DNA from: Azospirillum cavernae
GTDB taxonomy: Bacteria; Pseudomonadota; Alphaproteobacteria; Azospirillales; Azospirillaceae
Direction: 5' to 3'
Length of the DNA stretch: 64,000 nt
NCBI RefSeq assembly: GCF_003590795.1
Contig: NZ_QYUL01000001.1
Span: forward strand, 2,501-66,500
Part shown: one piece after another, positions 37,192 through 45,078 of the stretch
Layout of the letters: each line of letters starts with the position of its first letter
Position numbering within the stretch: position 1 is the stretch's first letter
Translations under genes and position numbers: made by a program
Notes under the pieces: generated by a model
Databases searched by the model: none
What the model was told of the DNA's origin: nothing
Seen by the model: the letters and a program-made list of their open reading frames with translations, nothing else

Positions 37192-37235
37192 TCATGAGTG
37201 CCGATAGTCACCAAGTGAAGTGAAACGGCTCATGA
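37192..37235. repeat. Short inverted repeat at the left edge of the low-GC block
   Basis: TCATGAG-TG-CCG pairs with CGG-CTCATGA across a 22-base spacer, a stem of 10 bp with one bulge. It marks the transition from GC-rich to AT-rich DNA and might be a decayed element end. Confidence 0.3.
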
Positions 37236-37377
37236 TTGCACATTTTTCCGCAGATTTTTATGAAGAAACAAAGCAATCTAAGGTTTATTTTTATGAGGAA
37301 CTAACGGTGCAATTGGTGTTTTGTAAATATTCTGGGCAATGAGAGTTATTTTTTGTAATCGCATTGATATCATAATA

Positions 37378-38124
37378 TTAAGTTTTACCGCAATTTTTAA
37401 TAAAAAACCTAGCGGAACTAAATGAGATTGATAGAGCGTACACTGGGACCATGCTCAATAAAGCCATAATAGGGACCCCTGTATAAATTTTACCCATAAG
37501 ATGCATGACTATGTATTCCTCTACGATTCCACATTTGTGACAGCCATCAACGGTGTATTTTATTTCTATGCCAAGAAATATAAAATACACGATGAATGCG
37601 ATTAAAAATCCAAATATTTCTTTGATAACCTTCCAATTACCTTCTTTTTTCATTGGAATGGTTTTGTACCTAAAAATATACGAAAGACAAAACAGGGGTG
37701 ACGTGATGGCTAAGTAATTGTAGCTATGAAACAGCCACAATTTATCTGAAAAAACATAATTACTTTTCCCAAAAGGCGATAAAAAGATAGAAGAAAACGC
37801 GTTCTGTACGTCTCCATACAAAACAAACTGTAAAATTTTATGGTTATCTTCAATAAAAAATCCATCATCAGCGAGAATTGTTACTTCTGATGATATGATT
37901 CCTAGAAATTGAATTAGTAAAGTGAATGCAAGGATCTCAATTATTTGGATCGTCATGTATGAAATTTTCTTCGAAGGAGAATTTTTATTCATCGCCAGAT
38001 AGGCGGATGCTTTAGCGATTCCACCGAATAAAAAACCGCAAACAATAGCCCCCACAATGGAGAGCCAAAAATATCCAAAAGCGATGCCGACAAAAATAAT
38101 CGGCGCCTGTCTTCCGCAACGCAT
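37378..38124 (-). CDS. Orphan multi-pass membrane protein in the low-GC block
   Basis: The 248-residue protein has about six hydrophobic helices, for example PIIFVGIAFGYFWLSIVGAI at the start, EILAFTLLIQFLGII, and FGFLIAFIVYFIFLGI. A CHKC segment (GCHKCGIVEE) lies in a late loop. Lys, Asn, Ile and Phe are frequent and codons end in A or T, unlike every neighbour. I start at the ATG at 38124 because GGAG lies 6 bases before it; a TTG four codons upstream is possible. I do not recognise the family. It is probably a foreign gene. Confidence 0.7.
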   Translation of the reverse strand: MRCGRQAPIIFVGIAFGYFWLSIVGAIVCGFLFGGIAKASAYLAMNKNSPSKKISYMTIQIIEILAFTLLIQFLGIISSEVTILADDGFFIEDNHKILQFVLYGDVQNAFSSIFLSPFGKSNYVFSDKLWLFHSYNYLAITSPLFCLSYIFRYKTIPMKKEGNWKVIKEIFGFLIAFIVYFIFLGIEIKYTVDGCHKCGIVEEYIVMHLMGKIYTGVPIMALLSMVPVYALSISFSSARFFIKNCGKT

Positions 38125-38164
38125 TTTAATCTCCAAAACCGGCGATTCAGGTACGGTTTTATAT

Positions 38165-38388
38165 TTATACGACGATCAAAAATACGATTTTACAGATTCT
38201 ATTCTTTTTGCGGTATCCAAGCACCATTCCCGATGAGCGTTCGTTTGACAACGGCTTCAACCGAAGACTTTCCATAGCGAGCATGTATCATTCCGCCGGA
38301 GACGTCGATCCTGGTTTCATAGTCGCGAACCAGACGTCTCCAGCGTGTCATCCATCCGAAGGTTCGCTCAGCCACCCAGTGGCGCCGC
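38165..38388 (-). pseudogene. C-terminal remnant of an IS5-family transposase
   Basis: Read leftward from 38388, the frame gives RRRHWVAERTFGWMTRW and RRLVRDYETRIDVSGGMIH, which is the conserved end of IS5-group DDE transposases (the Glu of WVAERTFGW is the catalytic third acid). After MIH a one-base insertion shifts the frame: the original would continue VAMESLRLKPLS. The N-terminal two thirds are missing, and the remnant joins the repeat copy directly at 38388/38389. It cannot encode an active transposase. Confidence 0.8.
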
Positions 38389-38553
38389 CGTCTTCGTCGC
38401 CATCTTCACCGCCACTGCCGCCATGGGGCCGCCCTCTCCGTTGTGAACCGGGCTGATTTGGGAGAAAAAGAAAGCGTGTTCAAGCCCGTTCCCGCCATCA
38501 TAGCCGAGGCGGGCGGCGGACTGAAACGCCGATCACGCGCCCGACCGGGCGGG
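38389..38553. repeat. Direct repeat copy 2 (duplicated protease start region)
   Basis: This block is about 97 percent identical to 36947-37110 and includes the duplicated first 12 codons of the protease, now joined to transposase sequence and without a downstream gene body. It lies 110 bp before the CheZ-like gene. 38554-38663 holds no gene and presumably the cheZ promoter. Confidence 0.9.
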
Positions 38554-38663
38554 CGCTGGATTGCGCGCGGTGGGGCGACATACGTGTTGGACCGCTTTGC
38601 CCTGGGGGCTTTCTCAGGGTAAAGTGGCGATTATGACCTTCGGGTGGGCTAAAGGCTGGGCGG

Positions 38664-39650
38664 ATGGATGGGATGAGCGGCGGGCCACTCCTGGAACTGA
38701 CCGAGCAAGATTATTTGCAGATGGAAGAAGCCCTGTCGCAGTCGGCGCGGGGCCGGGCCTTTCTGCGCATGCGCGACCGGCGCACCCGCGTCGTGGCGTC
38801 GGATGATTTCCAGCGGCTGGTCGGCCAGTTGGAACATCAGGTGAACCGCCTGAGCGGCGCGACGCCCTCGGTCCCGCTCGGGCTGGCCGGTCCGGCGGGT
38901 GGCGACCAGCGCTTCCAGCAGGAATTGACCGCCATCACCCAGGTGGTGCGCGAGGCGCGCAGCGACATCGCCGCGCTGAAGGCGACCGACACCGGATCGA
39001 ATCGAATCGAGGCGGCGACCAGCGAATTGGACGAAATTGTCGCGGCGACGGAGCGCGCGACCACCGACATCCTGAACGCGACCGAGAAGATTCAGGAAAT
39101 CACCATGTCGATCCCGCGCGACGATCCCGATCTGGCCGAACAGATCGACGCGATCGAGGCGTGGTGCATCGAGGTGATGACCGCCTGCTCGTTCCAGGAC
39201 ATCACCGGCCAACGCACCACCAAGGTTGTGAACACGCTGCGCTACATCGAAGAGCGCGTGAACACGATGATCGAGATTTGGGGCGTCGAGCGGTTGGCCG
39301 TCGGCGGGCAGGGCGTCGGCGACGACGTCACCTCGCACCGCAAGAGCGGCGACACCCGGCCCGACGCGCATCTGCTCAACGGTCCCCAGCTTGGCGGGCC
39401 GGAGGTCAGCCAAGACGCCATCGACGCCCTGTTCGACAGCTTTCCCAGCGCGATGGAGCGGGCTGAACCGGCCTTCGAGGTCTCGCCGCCGCCCCCACCG
39501 CCTCCTCCCCCGCCTCCTCCCCCGCCACCGCCGCCGCCACCCCCAGCCAAGAAAAAGGCCGCTCCTCCGCCGCCTCCTCCGCCGCCCCCGGAACCGACCG
39601 GCGGCGGGGCGGAGATTTCCCAGTCCGACATCGACGCCCTGTTCGCGTGA
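38664..39650 (+). CDS. cheZ: CheZ-like CheY phosphatase with polyproline linker and FliM-like tails
   Basis: The 328-residue protein has a long helical core with the CheZ catalytic motif SFQDITGQRTTKVV: Asp179 and Gln183 correspond to the Asp and Gln that hydrolyse CheY-P. From residue 248 the sequence VSQDAIDALFDSF, then 20 consecutive prolines, AKKKAA, nine more prolines, and finally ISQSDIDALFA at the very end. The two SQ-x-x-IDALF peptides resemble the FliM N-terminus and the CheZ C-terminal helix, both of which bind CheY-P. It would dephosphorylate CheY in the cytoplasm. The pentapeptide-repeat gene follows by 6 bp. An ATG at 38673 is an alternative start. Confidence 0.88.
   Translation: MDGMSGGPLLELTEQDYLQMEEALSQSARGRAFLRMRDRRTRVVASDDFQRLVGQLEHQVNRLSGATPSVPLGLAGPAGGDQRFQQELTAITQVVREARSDIAALKATDTGSNRIEAATSELDEIVAATERATTDILNATEKIQEITMSIPRDDPDLAEQIDAIEAWCIEVMTACSFQDITGQRTTKVVNTLRYIEERVNTMIEIWGVERLAVGGQGVGDDVTSHRKSGDTRPDAHLLNGPQLGGPEVSQDAIDALFDSFPSAMERAEPAFEVSPPPPPPPPPPPPPPPPPPPPAKKKAAPPPPPPPPPEPTGGGAEISQSDIDALFA
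39486..39590 (+). repeat. Polyproline-coding CCN tract within cheZ
   Basis: Twenty CCN codons at 39486-39545, six codons for AKKKAA, then nine CCN codons at 39564-39590. Codon choice is mixed (CCG, CCC, CCT, CCA), so the tract is not a simple trinucleotide slip. Translation through it would need elongation factor P. Confidence 0.9.
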
Positions 39651-39656
39651 CCGCTG

Positions 39657-40934
39657 ATGGCGCAAGATGGCAAATCCCGCATCCGATTGTCCCAAGAGCA
39701 GCTCGACCGAGTCTGCGAACGGCACCTGCGTTTCCTGGAAGGGCGCCCGAACGGCGCGCGGGCCAATCTGCCCTTTTTTGACCTGTCGGGACTGAACCTG
39801 TCGGGGCGCAATTTGACCGGGGCGCACATGTCCGGCGTCATTCTGCGCGACGCCAAGCTGGTGGGAACGCTGCTGGACCACGCCGATCTCTACGGCGCCG
39901 ATTTGCGCGGGGCCAACCTGACCGAGGCGCGGCTGATTCGCACCGACATGCGGGGGGCCAACGTGCGTGGCGCGCAGTTGGACGGCGCCACCATGGTGGA
40001 AGTCGATCTGCGCGACGGCAGCGTCTACAACCGCAACAGCGACGGGGAGATGAAGGTTGTCGGCTTCGATCCCGGTCCGGCGGACATGGCGTCGGCCCGG
40101 CTGACCAACGCCAACATGGCGCGGGCGCGCCTGTCGGGCAGCTTCGCCCAGGCCGCCGACTTCACCAACACCAAGCTGTCGGGCGCGCGGCTGGACCGCA
40201 CCGACTTGCGCGGCTCCAACTTCACCGGGGCCGATCTGCGCGGGGCTGACCTGAGCGGGTCGGATCTGCGCGGGGCCATCTTGAGCGGCACGCAGATCGA
40301 CGACGAGCGGATGCAACAGGCGATCCGCACCGACGAGGACGCCCGCCGCGCCGCTAAATTGAACGCGGGCGACGCCCCGGAGCCGGATGTCGAGGAAGAG
40401 GCGGCGGTCGCCGCCGAAATGCCGACGCTGCCCGCCGAACAGCTCGACACCATGCTCAAGCAGCACATGATCTGGCTGGGCACCAGCGGCAAGCAGGGCA
40501 GCCAGTTGGACCTGACCGGCCTCAATCTGGAAGGGGCCGATCTGTCGGGCAAGGTCATGACGCTGGCCAAAGGGACCGGGGCCAAGCTGCGCAACGCCCG
40601 TCTGCACGGCGCCCAGCTTCAGGCCGCCCAGTTCGACGGGGCCGACCTGCGTTCCGCCGATCTGCGCAGCGCCGATTTGCGCGGGGTTAAGCTGGACCGG
40701 GCGATCCTGATTGATTGTCAGCTCGACAACGCCAATTTGGGCATGCTGCTGGTCAGCGCCGGGGCCAAGGTGATGCGCGCCTCGCTGGTGCGGGCGCGGC
40801 TGGCCGGAGCGTCGCTGCTGCGGACCAACATGAAGGGCAGCGACCTGACCATGGCCGATCTGACCGGCTGCGACCGCAGTTCGGCGGTGCTCGACGACGC
40901 CATTCTGGAAGGAACCCGGCTGGGGGCGGCGTAA
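39657..40934 (+). CDS. Pentapeptide-repeat protein with two modules
   Basis: The 425-residue protein is built of two similar halves. Each begins with a helical segment (LSQEQLDRVCERHLRFLEG at about 11, LPAEQLDTMLKQHMIWLG at about 260) followed by A(D/N)LxG-type pentapeptide repeats that form a right-handed beta helix. An acidic linker separates them. It has no signal peptide. The gene starts 6 bp after cheZ, so it may work with the CheZ-like protein, perhaps as a scaffold. Function unknown. Confidence 0.85.
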   Translation: MAQDGKSRIRLSQEQLDRVCERHLRFLEGRPNGARANLPFFDLSGLNLSGRNLTGAHMSGVILRDAKLVGTLLDHADLYGADLRGANLTEARLIRTDMRGANVRGAQLDGATMVEVDLRDGSVYNRNSDGEMKVVGFDPGPADMASARLTNANMARARLSGSFAQAADFTNTKLSGARLDRTDLRGSNFTGADLRGADLSGSDLRGAILSGTQIDDERMQQAIRTDEDARRAAKLNAGDAPEPDVEEEAAVAAEMPTLPAEQLDTMLKQHMIWLGTSGKQGSQLDLTGLNLEGADLSGKVMTLAKGTGAKLRNARLHGAQLQAAQFDGADLRSADLRSADLRGVKLDRAILIDCQLDNANLGMLLVSAGAKVMRASLVRARLAGASLLRTNMKGSDLTMADLTGCDRSSAVLDDAILEGTRLGAA

Positions 40935-40991
40935 CCGCCCACCGGGGGGGAAGGGCCGCGCCGTCAGGCGGCCCCCATCAAGACGCCCCCC

Positions 40992-42683
40992 TCAAGCGGC
41001 CCGGATGGTCGTGAGGAAGCGGTCCATTTCCTGTTTCAAACGACGCGCCTGATCGGTCAGGGCGCCAGCCGCGCCCAGAACTTGGGCGGCGACCGCGCCG
41101 CTGGTCATCGCCGCGTCCGTCACCTTGCCGACATCCTCGGCGACCTGTTGGGATCCCGTGGCGGCCTCTTCAACGCTGTGGGCGATGCCGCTGGTGGCCG
41201 CGCCCTGCTGATCGACGGCGGCGGCGATGACGGCGCCAAGCTCATGCACCTCGTCGATGGTGGTGGTGATGCCCTGGATGGCGCCGACCGCGTCGGTGGT
41301 GGCGCCCTGGATCGCGGTGATCTGGGCGGCGATGTCCTCCGTCGCCTTGGCGGTCTGGTTGGCGAGCTGCTTGACCTCGCTGGCGACGACGGCGAATCCC
41401 TTGCCCGCGTCCCCGGCGCGCGCGGCTTCGATGGTGGCGTTCAGCGCCAACAGGTTGGTCTGACCGGCGATGGACTGGATCAATCCGACGATCTCGCCGA
41501 TGCGGCCAGCGGCCTGGGCGAGGCTGCCGACGGTCTGGTCGGTGCGGGCGGCCTGCCGGGCGGCGGTTTCGGTGATGCGGCTGGATTGGGCGATGTGCTC
41601 GGAAATCGCGACGACCGCCGTGTTCATCTCCTCCGCCGCTGACGCGACCATCCGCACATTGTCGGAGGTCTGCAACGACGCGGATGCGGCGCTGGCCGCC
41701 CGGTTCTGGGTGTTTTCGGTGGCCGCCGCCAGATTTTGCGCGCTGACGCGCAATTGTTCGGCGGATGACGCGACTGTGCCGACCACCCCGGCCATCGCCG
41801 ATTCGAACTGGTCGGCCATGCGGATCATGCTGGCGCGGCGGTCCTGTTCGGCCCGTTCCTGGGTGGCGGCGGCTTCGGCCTGAAGGCGCAGCATCTCCGC
41901 GCCGTTGCGCTTGAACACTTCGGCGGCGCGGGCCAAGGCGCCGATTTCGTCCGCCCGGTTCAGGCCGGGGATGACCAGATTTTGCCGATTCTGCGCCAAC
42001 TCTTCGACGGTGGTGGTGATGGCGTGGAGCGGGGCGGTGATCGACCGGCGGACGATCACCGTCGCCAGACCAAGAACCACCAGCACGCCGCCGCCCGCCA
42101 GCGCGCTGAACAGCCAGCGCATGGTCTGGTGGAAGTCCTCCAGATCGGCGACCACCCAGGCGATCCGTTGATTGTTGCGGCCGGCCAGGGTTTCGATGGC
42201 GCGGTTCAGGGCCTGCCGGTTGCTGCGGTTGGCCTCGTTGTCGCCAAAGGCGCGGGCGGCGGGGGAGCCGTCGCTGCGGCCAAGCTCAACCAGCTTTGTG
42301 CGGAAACCGATGAAGGCGCGGGCGGCGTCGCGCGTCTGCTCGAAGTCGCCGCGCAAATCGGGGGGAGTCGCCCGTTCCCACTGCCCCAGAAGATCGTCCA
42401 GCTTGCGCAGATTGACCAGCAGCGGCTTGCCGAAATTCTCCACCTCGGCGGGGGAGCCGGCGATGTAGACGCCGCGCGAATCCATCACGACGGCCAGAAC
42501 CGTGGCGTTGATCGTCTCGCCGATGACGGCGCTTTGCGAGGCTTCCTGAATGCGGTCGACTTTCGTCTGATAGACGCTCAACGCGTACCAGGCCAAAGTC
42601 GCAATTCCTATGGCGACGGAGCCAAGAAGAACAATCAACGCATAGACACGGAACGCGATGCTCGTCGAGAAAATCGCACGCAT
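40992..42683 (-). CDS. Methyl-accepting chemotaxis protein
   Basis: The 563-residue receptor has membrane helices near 8-32 and 190-210, a helical periplasmic domain, HAMP, and the conserved signalling tip with [20 protein letters not shown] and [18 protein letters not shown]. The ATG at 42683 has GGAG 7 bases upstream; the longer frame beginning upstream lacks one. It faces the pentapeptide gene tail to tail. With cheZ nearby it belongs to the chemotaxis network, but no che operon is in view. Confidence 0.92.
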   Translation of the reverse strand: MRAIFSTSIAFRVYALIVLLGSVAIGIATLAWYALSVYQTKVDRIQEASQSAVIGETINATVLAVVMDSRGVYIAGSPAEVENFGKPLLVNLRKLDDLLGQWERATPPDLRGDFEQTRDAARAFIGFRTKLVELGRSDGSPAARAFGDNEANRSNRQALNRAIETLAGRNNQRIAWVVADLEDFHQTMRWLFSALAGGGVLVVLGLATVIVRRSITAPLHAITTTVEELAQNRQNLVIPGLNRADEIGALARAAEVFKRNGAEMLRLQAEAAATQERAEQDRRASMIRMADQFESAMAGVVGTVASSAEQLRVSAQNLAAATENTQNRAASAASASLQTSDNVRMVASAAEEMNTAVVAISEHIAQSSRITETAARQAARTDQTVGSLAQAAGRIGEIVGLIQSIAGQTNLLALNATIEAARAGDAGKGFAVVASEVKQLANQTAKATEDIAAQITAIQGATTDAVGAIQGITTTIDEVHELGAVIAAAVDQQGAATSGIAHSVEEAATGSQQVAEDVGKVTDAAMTSGAVAAQVLGAAGALTDQARRLKQEMDRFLTTIRAA

Positions 42684-42989
42684 GGTCTGCTCCGTTAAAG
42701 TTGTGTGACGGCAACTGTTGTTTTTATTTCCATCCATTTAACAGTCTATGACGAAAGTTTGGTATCTAAATCAAGTGTCCATTTGGAAATTTTTTGAATG
42801 AAAAGTGTAATTCCTGACTGCGGGGCGACATTACTTTAGCCGCGCGCGCCGCCGCGCCGCGCGGGCGGGCTGAAAGATGTTTCGTCAGAACGGCTTAGCT
42901 TGACGGGGTGGGGGCGTGGTGGCACGCTTTTTCCAAGCGGCGGGCATCCTTACAACGCGCCCCGCGCAGAAGGGGAAACGTCAACGGCC
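42684..42989. promoter_or_regulatory. Divergent control region between chemoreceptor and ihfB
   Basis: About 300 bp with no gene. The first 150 bp are AT-rich, as expected for promoters. A GC run (GCGCGCGCCGCCGCGCCGCGC) lies near 42841-42862. A TGGCACG sequence at 42920 resembles half a sigma-54 site, but the second half does not match well. Confidence 0.5.
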
Positions 42990-43271
42990 ATGACCAAGTC
43001 GGAACTGATCCAACGGCTGGCGGAGCGCAATCCGCACCTGTACCAGCGCGACATCGAAAAGATCGTCGGCACCATCTTCGACGAAATCAGCGAGGCGCTG
43101 GCTCGGGGCGACCGGGTGGAGCTGCGCGGTTTCGGGGCGTTTTCGATCAAGCGGCGCGACGCGCGCACAGGTCGCAACCCACGCACCGGGGAATCGGTTG
43201 ACGTTGGTGAGAAATGCATCCCTTTCTTCAAGACCGGCAAACAGCTTCGGGAGCGGTTGAACACGGATTGA
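42990..43271 (+). CDS. ihfB: Integration host factor beta subunit
   Basis: The 93-residue DNA-bending protein shows the full HU/IHF fold: [15 protein letters not shown], helix bundle with [12 protein letters not shown], and the DNA arm [22 protein letters not shown]. The family signature around GRNPRTGE(S/A)V fits IhfB. It would pair with IhfA to bend DNA. In many proteobacteria ihfB follows rpsA; here it stands before lapA, 48 bp apart. Confidence 0.95.
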   Translation: MTKSELIQRLAERNPHLYQRDIEKIVGTIFDEISEALARGDRVELRGFGAFSIKRRDARTGRNPRTGESVDVGEKCIPFFKTGKQLRERLNTD

Positions 43272-43319
43272 TCGTTCCCCGCCGGTCTTGAGGGTCCGTA
43301 TTTCTGAGGAATCGTCGCT

Positions 43320-43706
43320 TTGCGTTATCTGTCCTGGATCGTCACCCTGCCCATCGCTCTGGTCGCGGTGCTGTTCGCGGTGTCCAACCGTGACGGCGTG
43401 ACCCTGTCGCTGTGGCCTCTGCCCTTCACGCTGGACGCGCCGCTGTATCTGGCGGCGCTGCTGGCCCTGCTGGCCGGGTTTCTGGCGGGCGGCTTCGTTG
43501 TTTGGAACAGCCAGCGCCGCCACCGCCGCCGCGCCCGGCGCGAAAGCAACCGCGTCCTGTTTCTGGAGCGCGAGGTGAAGGAGGCGCAGGCCCGCGCCGC
43601 CGCCGCCGAAAAGCGCTTGGCCGAGCTGTCGCGCCCGGTGTCCGGGCCGCTTGGCGCGCCCGGCCTGCCGGTCGCCGCCGCGCCGTCCGTCCCGACGGTG
43701 CATTGA
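43320..43706 (+). CDS. lapA: LapA-domain (DUF1049) membrane protein
   Basis: The 128-residue protein has two transmembrane helices (about 4-22 and 43-63) and a cytoplasmic coiled coil (about 70-105, ESNRVLFLEREVKEAQ), the layout of LapA, which helps LapB/FtsH control lipopolysaccharide synthesis in enterics. The start is TTG at 43320, with TGAGGA 9 bases upstream. ihfB-lapA pairing is common in alphaproteobacteria. Confidence 0.82.
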   Translation: MRYLSWIVTLPIALVAVLFAVSNRDGVTLSLWPLPFTLDAPLYLAALLALLAGFLAGGFVVWNSQRRHRRRARRESNRVLFLEREVKEAQARAAAAEKRLAELSRPVSGPLGAPGLPVAAAPSVPTVH

Positions 43707-43734
43707 CCGCAAACGCTTCCGCCCGCCGATGACC

Positions 43735-43766
43735 GCCTGCCGGATGGTCCGGCGGGCGTCGTGTTT
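43735..43766 (+). terminator. Hairpin terminator after lapA
   Basis: GCCTGCCGGA-TGG-TCCGGCGGGC forms a 10-bp stem (one G-T pair), followed shortly by GTGTTTT. It lies 28 bp after the lapA stop and 16 bp before the next start. Confidence 0.6.
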
Positions 43767-43781
43767 TCGGGAGTCCCGCCG

Positions 43782-44738
43782 ATGCGCACCATCCCCGGCG
43801 CCGAACTGAAATCCGTTCTGCATTACCCGATGCTGATTGAACGGATGCGGCAGACCTTCCGGGCCGGGGTGAGCGCGCCGGTGCGCCACCAGCACAGGGT
43901 GGAAACCTACGGCCAAAACGACGCCACGCTGCTGCTGACGCCCGCTTGGCAGGTCAACCAGTCCATCGGCGTCAAGATCGTCACCGTGTTCCCCGACAAT
44001 GGCGCGCAGGATTCGCCCGCCGTGCAGGGCGTCTATCTGCTGATGGACGGCAAGACCGGGGTTCCGCAGGCGTTGATCGACGGCATGGCCTTGACCAAGC
44101 GGCGCACGGCGGCGGCCTCGGCGCTGGCGGCTTCCTATCTGGCGCAACCCGACGCCGCCCGGCTGCTGGTGGTCGGCACCGGGGCGCTGGCCCCGGAACT
44201 GGTCGAAGCTTACACAGCGGTGCGCCGGATCAAGCAGGTGTTGGTCTGGGGCCGCAATTTGGACAAGGCCAAGCGGGTCGTCTCGCGTTTCCATCGTCCG
44301 AAATTCAAGATTGAGGCGACCGACGATCTGGAGGGGGCCGTGCGCGGCGCCCACATCATCACCTGCGCGACCCTGGCGAACGAGCCGCTGATTAAGGGCG
44401 ACTGGCTGCAACCGGGCCAGCATCTCGACCTGATCGGCGGCTTCACCCCGGACATGCGCGAGGCCGACGATGATTGCGTCCGCCGCGCCCGCGTCTTCGT
44501 GGACACCCGCGAGGGCGCGTGCCAGGAGGCGGGCGACATCGTCCAACCGCTGCGGGACGGCGTGCTGACCGAGGACGACATCGCGGGCGACCTTTTCGAC
44601 CTGACGCGCGGCGAACGGGCCGGGCGGCGCTTTTACGACCAGATCACCCTGTTCAAATCAGTCGGAACCGCGCTGGAAGACCTCTGCGCCGCGCAGTTGG
44701 CGGTGGAGATGGTGCTGCACAACGATTCGATCCGGTGA
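43782..44738 (+). CDS. Ornithine cyclodeaminase / mu-crystallin family protein
   Basis: The 318-residue protein has the OCD/mu-crystallin fold. The NAD-binding loop LLVVGTGALAPELVEAYTAVR is at about 120, the substrate Lys in MALTKRRTAAASALA, and DLIGGFTPDMREADDDC follows. Family members convert ornithine to proline or act as imine reductases or dehydrogenases, so the substrate is open. CGGGAG precedes the ATG at 43782 by 7 bases. Confidence 0.88.
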   Translation: MRTIPGAELKSVLHYPMLIERMRQTFRAGVSAPVRHQHRVETYGQNDATLLLTPAWQVNQSIGVKIVTVFPDNGAQDSPAVQGVYLLMDGKTGVPQALIDGMALTKRRTAAASALAASYLAQPDAARLLVVGTGALAPELVEAYTAVRRIKQVLVWGRNLDKAKRVVSRFHRPKFKIEATDDLEGAVRGAHIITCATLANEPLIKGDWLQPGQHLDLIGGFTPDMREADDDCVRRARVFVDTREGACQEAGDIVQPLRDGVLTEDDIAGDLFDLTRGERAGRRFYDQITLFKSVGTALEDLCAAQLAVEMVLHNDSIR

Positions 44739-44752
44739 GGGAGGGGTGAGAG

Positions 44753-44977
44753 TTTTTTGACACCGATGAACACAGATAAACACAGATGAAGGGTGATGAG
44801 TTCTTTCTTTTGGTGAATATTCGTGATAGATGCCTATATTCTATTCAAATTTTCTCATTTTATTGGATTCATTTTGATTTTATTAATGAGAAATGAAGCG
44901 CGTCAGGAGATGTCCGCTTTATAGATACACGCATCATATTTCATCTGTGTTTATCTGTGTTCATCGGTGTCAAAAAA
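44753..44977. repeat. 38-bp perfect inverted repeat around 149 bp of AT-rich DNA
   Basis: The left arm (44753-44790) begins TTTTTTGACACCGATG and ends AAACACAGATGAA; the right arm (44940-44977) is its exact reverse complement. The arms contain a GATGAACACAGATAAACACAG core that I recall as a repeat seen in many unrelated bacterial genomes. The 149 bp between is AT-rich and holds a small inner dyad (TCTCATT/AATGAGA). Flanks also pair loosely (GGGAGGGG/CCCTCCCC). No target-site duplication or open frame is visible. It fills most of the 340-bp gap between the OCD gene and pyrF. Confidence 0.85.
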
Positions 44978-45078
44978 AATCCCTCCCCCCGCACTCTCCG
45001 CCCGCTCTGGCGCTCTCGGGTCGCCCTTGCTAGGGTGCCAGCGTTTTTGATGTTTCGGGTTTTGGAGACCGCAGCCCC

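Larger units (their letters stand above)
37111..38388. mobile_element. Low-GC insertion bracketed by the direct repeat
   Basis: From about 37190 to 38215 the sequence is visibly AT-rich against a GC-rich genome. It holds one leftward gene (37378-38124) and, at its right end, the tail of an IS5-type transposase. The gap 37111-37377 has no gene; a weak hairpin TCATGAG/CTCATGA lies at 37192-37235. The block looks acquired, but no complete insertion sequence or terminal repeat is present. Confidence 0.7.

Noticed and set aside
39486..39590. Polyproline tract as assembly or sequencing error
   Set aside because: The reading frame continues to a sensible FliM-like end and codons vary, so it is probably real.
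42920..42936. Sigma-54 promoter before ihfB (TGGCACG)
   Set aside because: The -12 half reads TTCC instead of TTGC with poor fit, so it is likely chance.
44753..44977. CRISPR or phage attachment site
   Set aside because: There is only one inverted pair, no spacer-repeat pattern, and no integrase nearby.
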